Origin: Deltaproteobacteria bacterium RIFOXYD12_FULL_56_24
GTDB lineage: Bacteria > Desulfobacterota > Desulfobulbia > Desulfobulbales > Desulfurivibrionaceae
Length of the DNA: 54,037 nt
NCBI GenBank assembly: GCA_001799285.1
Contig: MGTD01000032.1
Span: forward strand, 1 to 54,037
Direction of reading: 5' to 3'
Below the pieces are notes generated by a model, which saw only the letters and a program-made list of their open reading frames with translations, was not told where the DNA came from and searched no databases. The position numbers and the translations under genes are program-made. Of the stretch, positions 44,092 to 51,720 are shown piece after piece (position 1 is the first letter of the stretch; each line of letters begins with the position of its first letter).

Positions 44092-45344
44092 CGGCTTCCC
44101 TCCTGCCCAAGCAATCTGGCGATGAGCACCTCCTTGACTTCTTCAGCCAGGGGACCACGCCCTTCAGGGGAATCGGCAATAAGTTCACCTTGATGGAGAA
44201 GTTCCGGCGGCAGTTTACTTTGCAGCACCCCGATCTCCGGCACCAGCTCCAGGAGGATTGACGGCTGGAGGTCTAGCCGGTCAATAGCCTTAAGCAGATC
44301 CGCCAAGGGCGTTTCCGCCCCGATGCTTTCGTTCAGTTCCACGGGACGCTGGGTGGAAAATTGCACCTTCTCAAGCCACATTTCGCCAAGGCCCACGGCC
44401 AGAGCGCGAAATTCCTCGGTCAGGGCAACGGCCTCCCGGTGCAGCACGGCATGGGCCGGGCATTTGCCAACCAATTGCAGGCGAAGTGCCAGGGGCCTTC
44501 CCTCGGTGCCGGCCTGTTCACCCTCCATGGCCTGGCGGACCGCATCAATGGCCAGATCGATCGTGGCGCAGTCCGTGAGATCGACCCGGCACAGAGACCA
44601 GCGCAGCACATCAAGATCATGGTGCTCGACCGCATTGATGCGTCCTTCTTCCACCCGCACCAGGGTGGCTCCCTTGCCGCCGGTTTCCTGGATATGCCTC
44701 CCCTGGATATTGCCGGGGAAAACGATCCAGGGCAACCGGCTTACTTCCTCCCGCTGATGGACATGACCAAGGGCCCAGTAATCATAGCCTCTGGCCTTGA
44801 GATCGTCGAGGGCGCACGGTGCGTAAGGCTCATGGCCCTGTCTGCCGGTAAGCGAGGTATGGAGCAGGCCGATGTTCAGGTAATGCGGGAGAGCTAAGGG
44901 ATAATTACGGGCGATATTCTCGGCCAGGGCCCGGGTATGGTAGCCCTGGCCATGCACCGCCACTCCCAACTCTTCAAGGATAATGGTCTCGGGATGTTTG
45001 GTGGAAAAAAGGTGGACATTATCCGGCAGACGCAGGGCCTTGGTGATCTGGCTGGCCGCGTCATGGTTGCCGGAAGCCAGGAAGACCATGATCTTCTCCT
45101 TGCGCAGCCGGGAGAGCCGGTCGATGAAGAACAGGCCGGTGTGGTAATCCTTCCACTCCCCATCGTAAAGGTCGCCGGCCAGCAGGACAAAGGCGACCTG
45201 CTCCTCGATGGCCAGCTCGATAAGGTTGTCAAAGGCCCGTCTGGTTGCCTGGCGGATTTGTTCAACCGGCGCGTCGGCGTAGCCCTCCAGGCCGCGCAGC
45301 GGGCTGTCGAGATGGATATCCGCGGCATGAAGGAAGGTGAACAT
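44088..45344 (-). CDS. yhaO: Mre11/SbcD-like nuclease subunit, YhaO family
   Basis: A 418-aa calcineurin-like phosphoesterase. Metal motifs: HAADIHLDSPL, LAGDLYDGEW, LASGNHDA, a His in VHGQGYHTRA, and ALGHVHQREEV. The C-terminal part is a capping and ATPase-binding region. It precedes yhaN with a 4-nt overlap, the standard two-subunit arrangement. The gene just upstream is only a 36-codon fragment, whose stop lies 3 nt before this ATG. Confidence 0.88.
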   Translation of the reverse strand: MFTFLHAADIHLDSPLRGLEGYADAPVEQIRQATRRAFDNLIELAIEEQVAFVLLAGDLYDGEWKDYHTGLFFIDRLSRLRKEKIMVFLASGNHDAASQITKALRLPDNVHLFSTKHPETIILEELGVAVHGQGYHTRALAENIARNYPLALPHYLNIGLLHTSLTGRQGHEPYAPCALDDLKARGYDYWALGHVHQREEVSRLPWIVFPGNIQGRHIQETGGKGATLVRVEEGRINAVEHHDLDVLRWSLCRVDLTDCATIDLAIDAVRQAMEGEQAGTEGRPLALRLQLVGKCPAHAVLHREAVALTEEFRALAVGLGEMWLEKVQFSTQRPVELNESIGAETPLADLLKAIDRLDLQPSILLELVPEIGVLQSKLPPELLHQGELIADSPEGRGPLAEEVKEVLIARLLGQEGSR

Positions 45345-45347
45345 GGC

Positions 45348-45458
45348 TTACTTGACCAAAAGCAAAAAGGTGTCGCCGCCAGCCATGGTATTAATAAACC
45401 CGGCCACCCCCCCGCCAAGAATGAGTAGGAAAATATTGAGTACGGAAAAATCCTGCAT
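45348..45458 (-). pseudogene. 36-codon N-terminal fragment of a TSUP (TauE/SafE-type) permease
   Basis: With a strong ribosome binding site (GGGAGG, 4 nt before ATG) this short frame reads MQDFSVLNIFLLILGGGVAG, then FINTMAGG, and stops after FLLLVK. The GxxAGFINTxAGG motif is the usual first helix of TSUP anion permeases, whose full length is about 250 aa. The rest is missing. The stop lies 3 nt before yhaO, so the surviving start region may act as a leader that couples ribosomes into yhaO. A small functional membrane peptide is the alternative. Confidence 0.5.
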
Positions 45459-45564
45459 TCAACCTCCCGAAGTCATTGACTTTACTCACGCATAATTTCT
45501 CTGTACCACAGGCCTGATCAATATGCCAGCAAACATTGCCTCGCCCCGCATCCCCCCTTTCTTC

Positions 45565-45594
45565 TTGACACAAACCCTGCTGGGCAGATATCAA
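45565..45594 (+). promoter_or_regulatory. Candidate sigma70-type promoter for nadC
   Basis: TTGACA (45565-45570) matches the -35 consensus fully, and TATCAA (45589-45594, 4 of 6) lies 18 nt further on. It is 43 nt before the nadC start, at a good distance from its GGAGAGG ribosome binding site. Confidence 0.5.
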
Positions 45595-45637
45595 GAGAAT
45601 TCCGCACAGCAAAGAGAAGAGTGACCAGGGAGAGGTT

Positions 45638-46489
45638 ATGGATACCCAGATGGCAAGGCAACTGCAGCAGTTTCTTGAGGAAGACATTGGCCAGGGCGAC
45701 ATCACCACCAATTCGGTGTTTGGGCCCCAGCAGGAGGGAGAGGCCGTATTTATCGCCAAAGAAGAGTTTGTGGCGGCCGGGCTCGACGAGATCGCCCCTC
45801 TGGTCTTTACCACCCGCAACCCCGGGATCGTCTGCAGGTCTCTGAAAAAAGACGGCGATACAGCCCGTCCGGGCGAGCGGATCTTTTCCGCCCATGGTCC
45901 GGTGCGGGATCTGCTCAGTGCCGAACGACTGGCTCTCAACCTGGTGCAGCGCCTCTCCGGAATCGCCACCCTGACCGCAGCTTTTGTCCGGGAGGTCGAG
46001 GGTCTGCCGGTCAGGATCATCGACACCCGAAAAACCACCCCCGGCCTGAGAATTTACGAGAAATACGCGGTCCGGGTCGGCGGGGGACACAATCACCGCT
46101 TCAGTCTGGCCGACGGCATCCTGCTCAAGGACAATCATATCGCGGCAGCAGGCTCCATCACCCTGGCGGTAACGATCCTCAGGGACAAGGCGCCGCACAC
46201 CCTGAAGATCGAGGTCGAAACCGAGAATCTTGCCCAGGTTGCGGAATGCCTGGCCTGCGGGGTGGAGATCATCATGCTCGACAACATGGCCCCCGCCCTG
46301 ATGCGGGAGGCCGTGGCCCTGATTGGCGGCCGCGCCCTGGTGGAGGCCTCCGGCGGAGTGAATCTGGCCAATGTCCGGGAGATCGCCGAAACCGGCGTTG
46401 ATCTGATCTCGGTGGGAGCGCTCACCCATTCCGCCAGGGCCGTGGATATCAGCATGCGGCTGGTTGACAAAGAACCATCTCTATACTAA
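45638..46489 (+). CDS. nadC: Nicotinate-nucleotide pyrophosphorylase (carboxylating)
   Basis: A 283-aa quinolinate phosphoribosyltransferase, the last step of de novo nicotinate mononucleotide synthesis. Motifs: EDIGQGDITTNS, RLALNLVQRLSGIATLT, DTRKTTPGLRIYEKYAVRVG, GGHNHRFSLADGILLKDNHI and EASGGVNLANVREIAETGVD. Length is standard. It is preceded by a plausible promoter and leads a run of plus-strand genes (gmhA, an unassigned gene, hemC, cobA-hemD). Confidence 0.95.
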   Translation: MDTQMARQLQQFLEEDIGQGDITTNSVFGPQQEGEAVFIAKEEFVAAGLDEIAPLVFTTRNPGIVCRSLKKDGDTARPGERIFSAHGPVRDLLSAERLALNLVQRLSGIATLTAAFVREVEGLPVRIIDTRKTTPGLRIYEKYAVRVGGGHNHRFSLADGILLKDNHIAAAGSITLAVTILRDKAPHTLKIEVETENLAQVAECLACGVEIIMLDNMAPALMREAVALIGGRALVEASGGVNLANVREIAETGVDLISVGALTHSARAVDISMRLVDKEPSLY

Positions 46490-46540
46490 GCTTCCGGCAA
46501 CTTTTTTGTCCTCAATTTCTTTTCTTTCCCGAGGTATCCC

Positions 46541-47125
46541 ATGAACCGTCTTATCAACGAAAGCCTGAAGCATTCCATTGCCGCCAAGGAGGCGCTGGTC
46601 GCCACCCAAATGGGCTCCATCAAGCAGCTGGCCCAGTGGCTGATCGACACCATCAAGCGGGGCAACAAGCTGATGATCTTCGGTAACGGCGGCAGCGCCG
46701 CCGATGCCCAGCACATGGCGGCCGAGTTCGTCAACCGCTTTATGATCGACCGGCCGCCCCTGGCCGCCATCGCCCTGACCACGGACAGCTCGATCCTCAC
46801 CAGCGTGGGAAATGATTTTTCCTTCGACGACATCTTTCTCAAGCAAATTCAGGCCCTGGGCAAGGAAGGGGATCTGGCCCTGGGCATCTCCACGAGCGGC
46901 AACTCGCCCAACGTGATCAAGGCGGTGGAAGCGGCCAAGGCCCTGGGCATGCAAACCGCGGTGCTCACCGGCAAGGATGGCGGCAGGCTGATCGGACTGG
47001 CCGACCTGACCATCAACGTGCCCTCGCAGGTGACCCCGGCCATTCAGGAGGCGCACCTCTGGCTGGAGCATCTGCTCTGCCAGATCGTGGACGAGGCCTT
47101 ATACGGCCGCGGCGTTTCCGCCTGA
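46541..47125 (+). CDS. gmhA: Sedoheptulose 7-phosphate isomerase
   Basis: A 194-aa SIS-domain isomerase that starts ADP-heptose synthesis for the lipopolysaccharide core. Family motifs: FGNGGSAADAQHMAAEFVNR, ALTTDSSILTSVGNDFSF, GISTSGNSPNVIKAVEAA, and the C-terminal IQEAHLWLEHLLCQIVDE with the catalytic His and Glu. Length is normal. It is 51 nt after nadC and 18 nt before the next gene. Confidence 0.95.
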   Translation: MNRLINESLKHSIAAKEALVATQMGSIKQLAQWLIDTIKRGNKLMIFGNGGSAADAQHMAAEFVNRFMIDRPPLAAIALTTDSSILTSVGNDFSFDDIFLKQIQALGKEGDLALGISTSGNSPNVIKAVEAAKALGMQTAVLTGKDGGRLIGLADLTINVPSQVTPAIQEAHLWLEHLLCQIVDEALYGRGVSA

Positions 47126-47143
47126 TTCCCTGGACGACTCCCT

Positions 47144-48106
47144 GTGAAAACATACCAGCCCCTGGATTTTTCCGGCCTAAACACCTATTCTATCCACAGC
47201 CGTTACAGCAAGGTCACGGTGGATAATTTTGCCAAGCCCCTTGCCCCCGGCTCAACCCTCAAGGAGTTTATCGCCTCCCTGCCGGAGCAGCTGCTGGGGC
47301 TTGATTTTCCCGAACTGGTCGGCCGACTGGCCGCCAGCCACAAAAACAACCGGCCCATTGTGGTCGGCATGGGCGCCCATGTTATCAAGGTTGGCTTGAA
47401 TCCCATCCTCATTGATCTCATGGAGCGGGGGATCATCAACGCCATCGCCTTAAACGGCGCAGGCATTGTCCATGACACCGAGATCGCCATGGCTGGCCGC
47501 ACCTCGGAAGAAGTGGGTGACGTTCTGGGCAGCGGCGCTTTCGGCGCGGCTAAGGAAACCGGCGAGGTGGTGAATGCCGGGATCAACCAGGCTGCGAAGC
47601 TTGGGCTGGGCTTGGGCGAGGGGTTGGGCGAGTACCTGCTGGCCCAGAATTTCCCTTACAACCACCTGAGCCTGCTCGCCACGGCCAGGCGGCTTAAGAT
47701 TCCGCTCACCGTTCATGTGGCCCTAGGCACCGATATCGTCCATATCCACCCCTCCGCCAGCGGCGCGGCCATCGGCCAGACCAGCCATCAGGATTTCCGG
47801 CTCTTCTGCGCCCTGGTCGCCGATCTCGAAGGCGGGGCCTACCTTAACTTCGGTTCCGCCGTACTCCTGCCCGAGGTCTTTTTAAAGGCCCTCACCCTGG
47901 TCCGCAACCTTGGGCATGTGGTGAATAATTTCACCACCGCCAACTTCGACTTCATCCGCCACTACCGAACCATGACCAATGTGGTGAACCGGCCCACCAT
48001 GGGCGGCGGCAAGGGCTACAACATCATCGGCCACCACGAGTTGCTGATTCCGCTGCTGGCCGCCACCCTGCTCGACCATCTCCAGGAAAGTGTGCCGGAC
48101 AGATGA
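47144..48106 (+). CDS. Conserved protein of unknown function, deoxyhypusine-synthase-like pattern
   Basis: A 320-aa soluble protein with GTG start. I do not recognise it firmly. Conserved-looking stretches are PIVVGMGAHVIKVGLNPILI, NGAGIVHDTEIAMAGRTSEE, HVALGTDIVHIHPSASGAAI and GGAYLNFGSAVLLPEVFLKA. The NGAGIVHDxE...GRTSEEV part loosely recalls deoxyhypusine synthase-type proteins with a Rossmann-like NAD site, but the catalytic lysine region is not evident. It follows gmhA by 18 nt and is likely co-transcribed, which hints at a sugar-phosphate or envelope role. Confidence 0.6.
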   Translation: MKTYQPLDFSGLNTYSIHSRYSKVTVDNFAKPLAPGSTLKEFIASLPEQLLGLDFPELVGRLAASHKNNRPIVVGMGAHVIKVGLNPILIDLMERGIINAIALNGAGIVHDTEIAMAGRTSEEVGDVLGSGAFGAAKETGEVVNAGINQAAKLGLGLGEGLGEYLLAQNFPYNHLSLLATARRLKIPLTVHVALGTDIVHIHPSASGAAIGQTSHQDFRLFCALVADLEGGAYLNFGSAVLLPEVFLKALTLVRNLGHVVNNFTTANFDFIRHYRTMTNVVNRPTMGGGKGYNIIGHHELLIPLLAATLLDHLQESVPDR

Positions 48107-48107
48107 C

Positions 48108-48165
48108 TTGCACCCAGAGGGCATAAATTTCGTATGAGCAGGCAAGCTGCTCAACTTAGCTTTAT
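48108..48165 (-). repeat. Hairpin repeat C, copy 2
   Basis: It reads TTGCACCCAGAGGGCATAAA on the plus strand, with hairpin GAGCAG-GCAAG-CTGCTC. It is the reverse complement of the segment nested in family B at 32.2 kb, with a few substitutions. It lies directly after the stop of the unassigned gene. Confidence 0.75.
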
Positions 48166-48199
48166 CTTGCACAATCAACGGAAAAAAGATAAAGAACGG

Positions 48200-48231
48200 A
48201 GTCAAATTCATGCCGTTACCTGAATTTGACT
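48200..48231. repeat. Perfect 11-bp REP-like palindrome
   Basis: AGTCAAATTCA (48200-48210) and TGAATTTGACT (48221-48231) surround a 10-nt loop. It is one of three repeat types in the 372-nt hemC leader. Confidence 0.6.
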
Positions 48232-48258
48232 GCCGCGCCCCTGGACATGTTTCCGAGA

Positions 48259-48413
48259 GTAACCGATCAGGGGGGAGTGTCACCGGAAGTCAAATTACCA
48301 CGGAATAAGCGATCACAGGGTGCCGCAGGTTGCGGCAAGCGGGACGGCGATGCGTACTTTTGTACGTGAGCCGGGCCGATCGCCGCAAGATGTGGTGCCC
48401 TGTGACCGCTTAC
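48259..48413 (+). repeat. Family A MITE-like repeat, copy 1 (hemC leader)
   Basis: The part 48289-48413 matches 52419-52543 over 125 bp with roughly eight to ten substitutions and no gap. The match begins weakly at GTAACCGATCA (48259). Ends form an imperfect inverted pair: TAAGCGATCACAGGGTGCCG against TAAGCGGTCACAGGGCACCA on the opposite strand. No transposase is present. It fills the space upstream of hemC. Confidence 0.85.
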
Positions 48414-48478
48414 CTTCGAGACTATGGTCTTGGCCAAGGTGCCAGTCTGTTTGCCAACCAACAACAGAGGAACAATTG

Positions 48479-49414
48479 ATGCAGAAAATAATCAGAATCG
48501 GTACCAGGGCAAGTCTGTTGGCCCTTACTCAATCCAATTGGATCAAAGGCTTGATCGAGGCCCAATACCCGGATACCTCGGTGGAACTGGTGAAAATCAT
48601 CACCAAGGGCGACAAGATCACCGACGTGCCCCTGGCCAAAGTGGGCGGCAAGGGGCTGTTCGTCAAGGAGATTGAAGAAGCCTTGCTGGCCAACGAGGTG
48701 GATATCGCGGTACACAGCATGAAGGATGTGCCGGCCGAGCTGCCCGAAGGCTTGCACATCGGCATCATCACCAAGCGGGAAAACCCGTTTGACGCCTTCA
48801 TTTCCAATACCTGCGCCACCTGCCGTGAGCTGCCCCATGGCGCCAGGGTGGGCACCAGCAGCCTGCGGCGCAAATCCCAGCTGGCCAATATCCGTCCGGA
48901 CCTTGTCATTGAAGACCTGCGGGGCAATCTTGATACCCGGCTGCGCAAACTCGACGAGGGCCAGTTCGAAGCGATCATCCTGGCCGCCGCCGGCCTGAAC
49001 CGTTTGTCGCTCAGCGATCGGGCCAAGTCTTTTTTCACTGAAGAAGAGATGCTTCCGGCCGTGGCTCAAGGCGCGGTGGGCATCGAATTGCGGATCAGCG
49101 ATGCGGAACTGCTGGCCGGGTTGCTTTTCTTGGATCACCAGGAAACCTCCCTGGCGGTTCGGGCGGAACGCGGTTTTCTTCATCGGCTTCAGGGCGGCTG
49201 TCAGGTGCCCATCGCCGGTTTTGCCCGGCTGGTCGAGGGCAGGCTGGAAATGACCGGGCTGGTCGCTTCCGTAACCGGAGAAAAGATGGTGCGCCTTGAT
49301 TTATCCGCCGATACCACCGATCCGGAAGGGTTGGGGGTGCGGCTGGCGGAAAAGCTGCTGGCCGAAGGCGGGCGGGAAATTCTTTCCGAGGTTTACGGCC
49401 ACGAGATGGAATAA
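48479..49414 (+). CDS. hemC: Porphobilinogen deaminase (hydroxymethylbilane synthase)
   Basis: A 311-aa tetrapyrrole enzyme that polymerises four porphobilinogens. Motifs: IRIGTRASLLALTQSNWI, GGKGLFVKEIEEALL, DIAVHSMKDVPAELPEG, GTSSLRRKSQL, DLRGNLDTRLRKL, and the cofactor-binding Cys in LQGGCQVP (C241). The frame is open upstream to 48320, but that part is a dispersed repeat; ATG 48479 with AGAGGAAC upstream is the true start. It is followed by a terminator and then the next tetrapyrrole gene. Confidence 0.95.
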   Translation: MQKIIRIGTRASLLALTQSNWIKGLIEAQYPDTSVELVKIITKGDKITDVPLAKVGGKGLFVKEIEEALLANEVDIAVHSMKDVPAELPEGLHIGIITKRENPFDAFISNTCATCRELPHGARVGTSSLRRKSQLANIRPDLVIEDLRGNLDTRLRKLDEGQFEAIILAAAGLNRLSLSDRAKSFFTEEEMLPAVAQGAVGIELRISDAELLAGLLFLDHQETSLAVRAERGFLHRLQGGCQVPIAGFARLVEGRLEMTGLVASVTGEKMVRLDLSADTTDPEGLGVRLAEKLLAEGGREILSEVYGHEME

Positions 49415-49444
49415 GAGCTCCCCCCTCACCGGGTTGCCAAACCA

Positions 49445-49470
49445 AACCGGCCTGGCCGGTTTTTTTATTT
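49445..49470 (+). terminator. Rho-independent terminator after hemC
   Basis: AACCGG-CCTGG-CCGGTT (extendable to 8 bp) is followed by seven T residues. It is the clearest terminator in the window. It separates hemC from cobA-hemD, although both serve the same pathway. Confidence 0.85.
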
Positions 49471-49506
49471 TGGTAATTTGCGAGTTCATCCTTATTGAGA
49501 ATAATC

Positions 49507-51054
49507 ATGACAGCACATAGAGATAAAAAGGCAACACGTTCCAGGGGTAAGGTCTATCTAATCGGCGCAGGCCCCGGCGATCCCACCCTGATTACCGTCA
49601 AGGGTCTGGAGCTCCTCAAAAGGGCCGAGGTTCTGGTTTACGACTACCTGGCCTCTCCCAAGCTGCTCAAGTTCGTGCCCAAGGAGGCCGAACTGATCTA
49701 CGCCGGGAAAAAGGGCGGCCAGTGCCACGCCCATACCCAGGAAGAGATCAACCAGATGCTGGTGGACCATGCCAAAGCCGGCAAGATCGTGGTGCGGCTA
49801 AAAGGCGGCGACCCTTTCATCTTCGGCCGGGGCGGAGAGGAACTCGAGGAACTGGCCAGCCACGACATCGCCTTCGAGGTGGTGCCGGGGGTCACTTCGG
49901 CCACCGCCGCGGCCACCTATGCGGGGGTGCCCATCACCCACCGGGAATACACCGCCTCGGTGGCCTTTATCACCGGTCATGAAGATCCCACCAAAGAGAT
50001 CTCCAATATCGCTTGGGACAAGATTGCCACCGGCATCGGCACCCTGGTTTTTTACATGGGGATCAAGAATCTTTCTTTTATCACCGAAAATCTGATCAAG
50101 CATGGCCGCGCCCCGGAGACCCCGGTGGTGGTGGTACGCTGGGCCTCCACCCCGGTTCAGCGCTCGGTGGTTGGGACGCTTTCCACTATTGCCGAGGTGG
50201 TGAAAAAGGAAAAGATCACCCCTCCGGCCCTCATCGTGGTGGGCGAAGTCGTCAAGCTGCGCGACACCCTCAACTGGTTTGAGAAAAGGCCGCTGTTCGG
50301 CAAACGCATCCTGGTAACCAGAACCCGCGAACAGGCCAGCGAGCTGGTTCGCCTCCTGGAGGATCAGGGCGCTGACTGCGTGGAGGGGGCCACCATCGCC
50401 CTGGCCCCGCCGGACAGCTGGGAACCATTGGACGTGGAGTTGAACCGGCTGGGCGATTACCAGTGGCTGGTGTTTACCAGCATCAACGCCATCCGTTTCT
50501 TCTTTGCCCGGCTCTTTGAGCGGGGCCTGGACAGCCGGGCTCTGGCCGGGCCGAAGATCGCCGTGGTCGGCACCTCCACCGCGGAGATCTTGAAGGAATA
50601 CGGGCTCGCCGCCGATCTGGTGCCCGAGGAATTCACCGGCGAGGGATTGGCCGCCGGCATGGTGGCAAAGGGGGTAAAAGGCTGCAAGGTTCTCCTTCCC
50701 CGCGCCAAGAAGGCCAGGGAAATTTTGCCGGAGATCCTTCAGGAGAACGGAGCCGAGGTTGCGGTGGTGCCGGTGTATCAGAATATCCGGCCCAAGGATT
50801 ACGAGATGGTGCGCAAGGAGCTGGCCGAAGGCGAAATCGACATGCTCACCTTCACCAGCTCCTCCACGGTGACGAACTTTCTTGAGATGCTGGGACCGGA
50901 GCGGGATACTCTGCTGGCCGGGGTCAAGGTGGCAACCATCGGTCCGATCACCGCGAAAACCGCGGCAAAAGCCGGTCTGGCCATCGATGTGCAGCCAAAA
51001 ACATATACCATCCCGGCCCTGGTGGAAAGTATCCTTGATTTTTATGAAAAATGA
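49507..51054 (+). CDS. cobA-hemD: Fused uroporphyrinogen-III C-methyltransferase / uroporphyrinogen-III synthase
   Basis: A 515-aa bifunctional protein. Residues about 14-255 are the SUMT domain (VYLIGAGPGDPTLITVKGLE, RLKGGDPFIFGRGGEELEEL, FEVVPGVTSATAAATYAGVP). Residues about 265-515 are HemD (GKRILVTRTREQASELVRLL, WLVFTSINAIRFFF, LTFTSSSTVTNFLEML). It makes uroporphyrinogen III and methylates it to precorrin-2, for siroheme, cobalamin or the siroheme-dependent heme route used by sulfate reducers. The SUMT-HemD fusion is common in anaerobes. I start it at ATG 49507; a further in-frame start lies 12 nt upstream. Confidence 0.95.
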   Translation: MTAHRDKKATRSRGKVYLIGAGPGDPTLITVKGLELLKRAEVLVYDYLASPKLLKFVPKEAELIYAGKKGGQCHAHTQEEINQMLVDHAKAGKIVVRLKGGDPFIFGRGGEELEELASHDIAFEVVPGVTSATAAATYAGVPITHREYTASVAFITGHEDPTKEISNIAWDKIATGIGTLVFYMGIKNLSFITENLIKHGRAPETPVVVVRWASTPVQRSVVGTLSTIAEVVKKEKITPPALIVVGEVVKLRDTLNWFEKRPLFGKRILVTRTREQASELVRLLEDQGADCVEGATIALAPPDSWEPLDVELNRLGDYQWLVFTSINAIRFFFARLFERGLDSRALAGPKIAVVGTSTAEILKEYGLAADLVPEEFTGEGLAAGMVAKGVKGCKVLLPRAKKAREILPEILQENGAEVAVVPVYQNIRPKDYEMVRKELAEGEIDMLTFTSSSTVTNFLEMLGPERDTLLAGVKVATIGPITAKTAAKAGLAIDVQPKTYTIPALVESILDFYEK

Positions 51055-51063
51055 CCAGACTGC

Positions 51064-51097
51064 CAGCCCTCCCTTTTTTTCTGAAAATGGAGGGCTG
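51064..51097. terminator. Hairpin between convergent cobA-hemD and rubrerythrin genes
   Basis: CAGCCCTCC (51064-51072) pairs with GGAGGGCTG (51089-51097); the 16-nt loop holds seven T residues. There is no T run after the stem on either strand, so it is an imperfect bidirectional terminator candidate. Confidence 0.5.
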
Positions 51098-51102
51098 CAT
51101 CG

Positions 51103-51597
51103 TCAGGCAATCTTATCAAAGGCCTTTTTGCTGGCGCCGCATACCGGACATTTTTCCGGGGCCTCGCCCTCGCAGGTGTAACCGCACACCGAGCAGACAT
51201 GGAATTCGGTCTCTTCCCGGCTGCCGAGAGCATCCAGCGCCTTCTGGTACAGGGCAGCATGAATCTTCTCCACCTCATTGGCATAGCTGAAGCTGCGCTC
51301 GCCCGCCTTGTGCCCCTCTTCCTTGGCCGCGGCAATCATCTCCGGATACATCTCAGTAAACTCGTGGGTCTCGCCGCCGATGGCCTCTTTTAGATTGGCG
51401 GCGGTATCGCCTATGGCCTTGAGCGCCCGCAGGTGGGCGTGGGCGTGGATGGTTTCCGCGTGGGCCGCGGCGCGGAAGAGCCTGGCGACCTGCTTGTGCC
51501 CCTCTTTCCCCGCCTTGTCGGCAAAGGCCAGATACTTGCGGTTTGCCTGCGATTCCCCGGCAAAGGCCTCCCAAAGATTCTTTTCGGTTTTCGTCAT
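51103..51597 (-). CDS. Rubrerythrin
   Basis: A 164-aa peroxide-scavenging di-iron protein. The ferritin-like half has the iron ligands in FAGESQANRKYLAFA, AHAETIHAHAHL and YANEVEKIHAALY. The C-terminal rubredoxin-like centre is VCSVCGYTCEGEAPEKCPVCGASKKA-type (two CxxC pairs). It protects anaerobes against hydrogen peroxide. Length is typical of the short form. GGAGAAAACTC precedes the ATG. A 12-nt T tract lies upstream, in the region shared with dacB. Confidence 0.94.
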   Translation of the reverse strand: MTKTEKNLWEAFAGESQANRKYLAFADKAGKEGHKQVARLFRAAAHAETIHAHAHLRALKAIGDTAANLKEAIGGETHEFTEMYPEMIAAAKEEGHKAGERSFSYANEVEKIHAALYQKALDALGSREETEFHVCSVCGYTCEGEAPEKCPVCGASKKAFDKIA

Positions 51598-51720
51598 GAG
51601 TTTTCTCCTTTTCCTTGCTGTTTTTTTTTTTGCTGAAAATGGCTATTAATGAAAACCAATTAGTGGATAAATGTTTACATTCCTTAACGTAACATATTTG
51701 CCAAAATCAAGGTAAAGACC

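Noticed and set aside
48200-48413. CRISPR array
   Set aside because: The repeats are palindromic, of different types and not regularly spaced; no cas genes are present.
48320-48478. N-terminal extension of HemC into the repeat region
   Set aside because: The added residues come from the family A repeat, and the ordinary HemC start with its ribosome binding site is at 48479.
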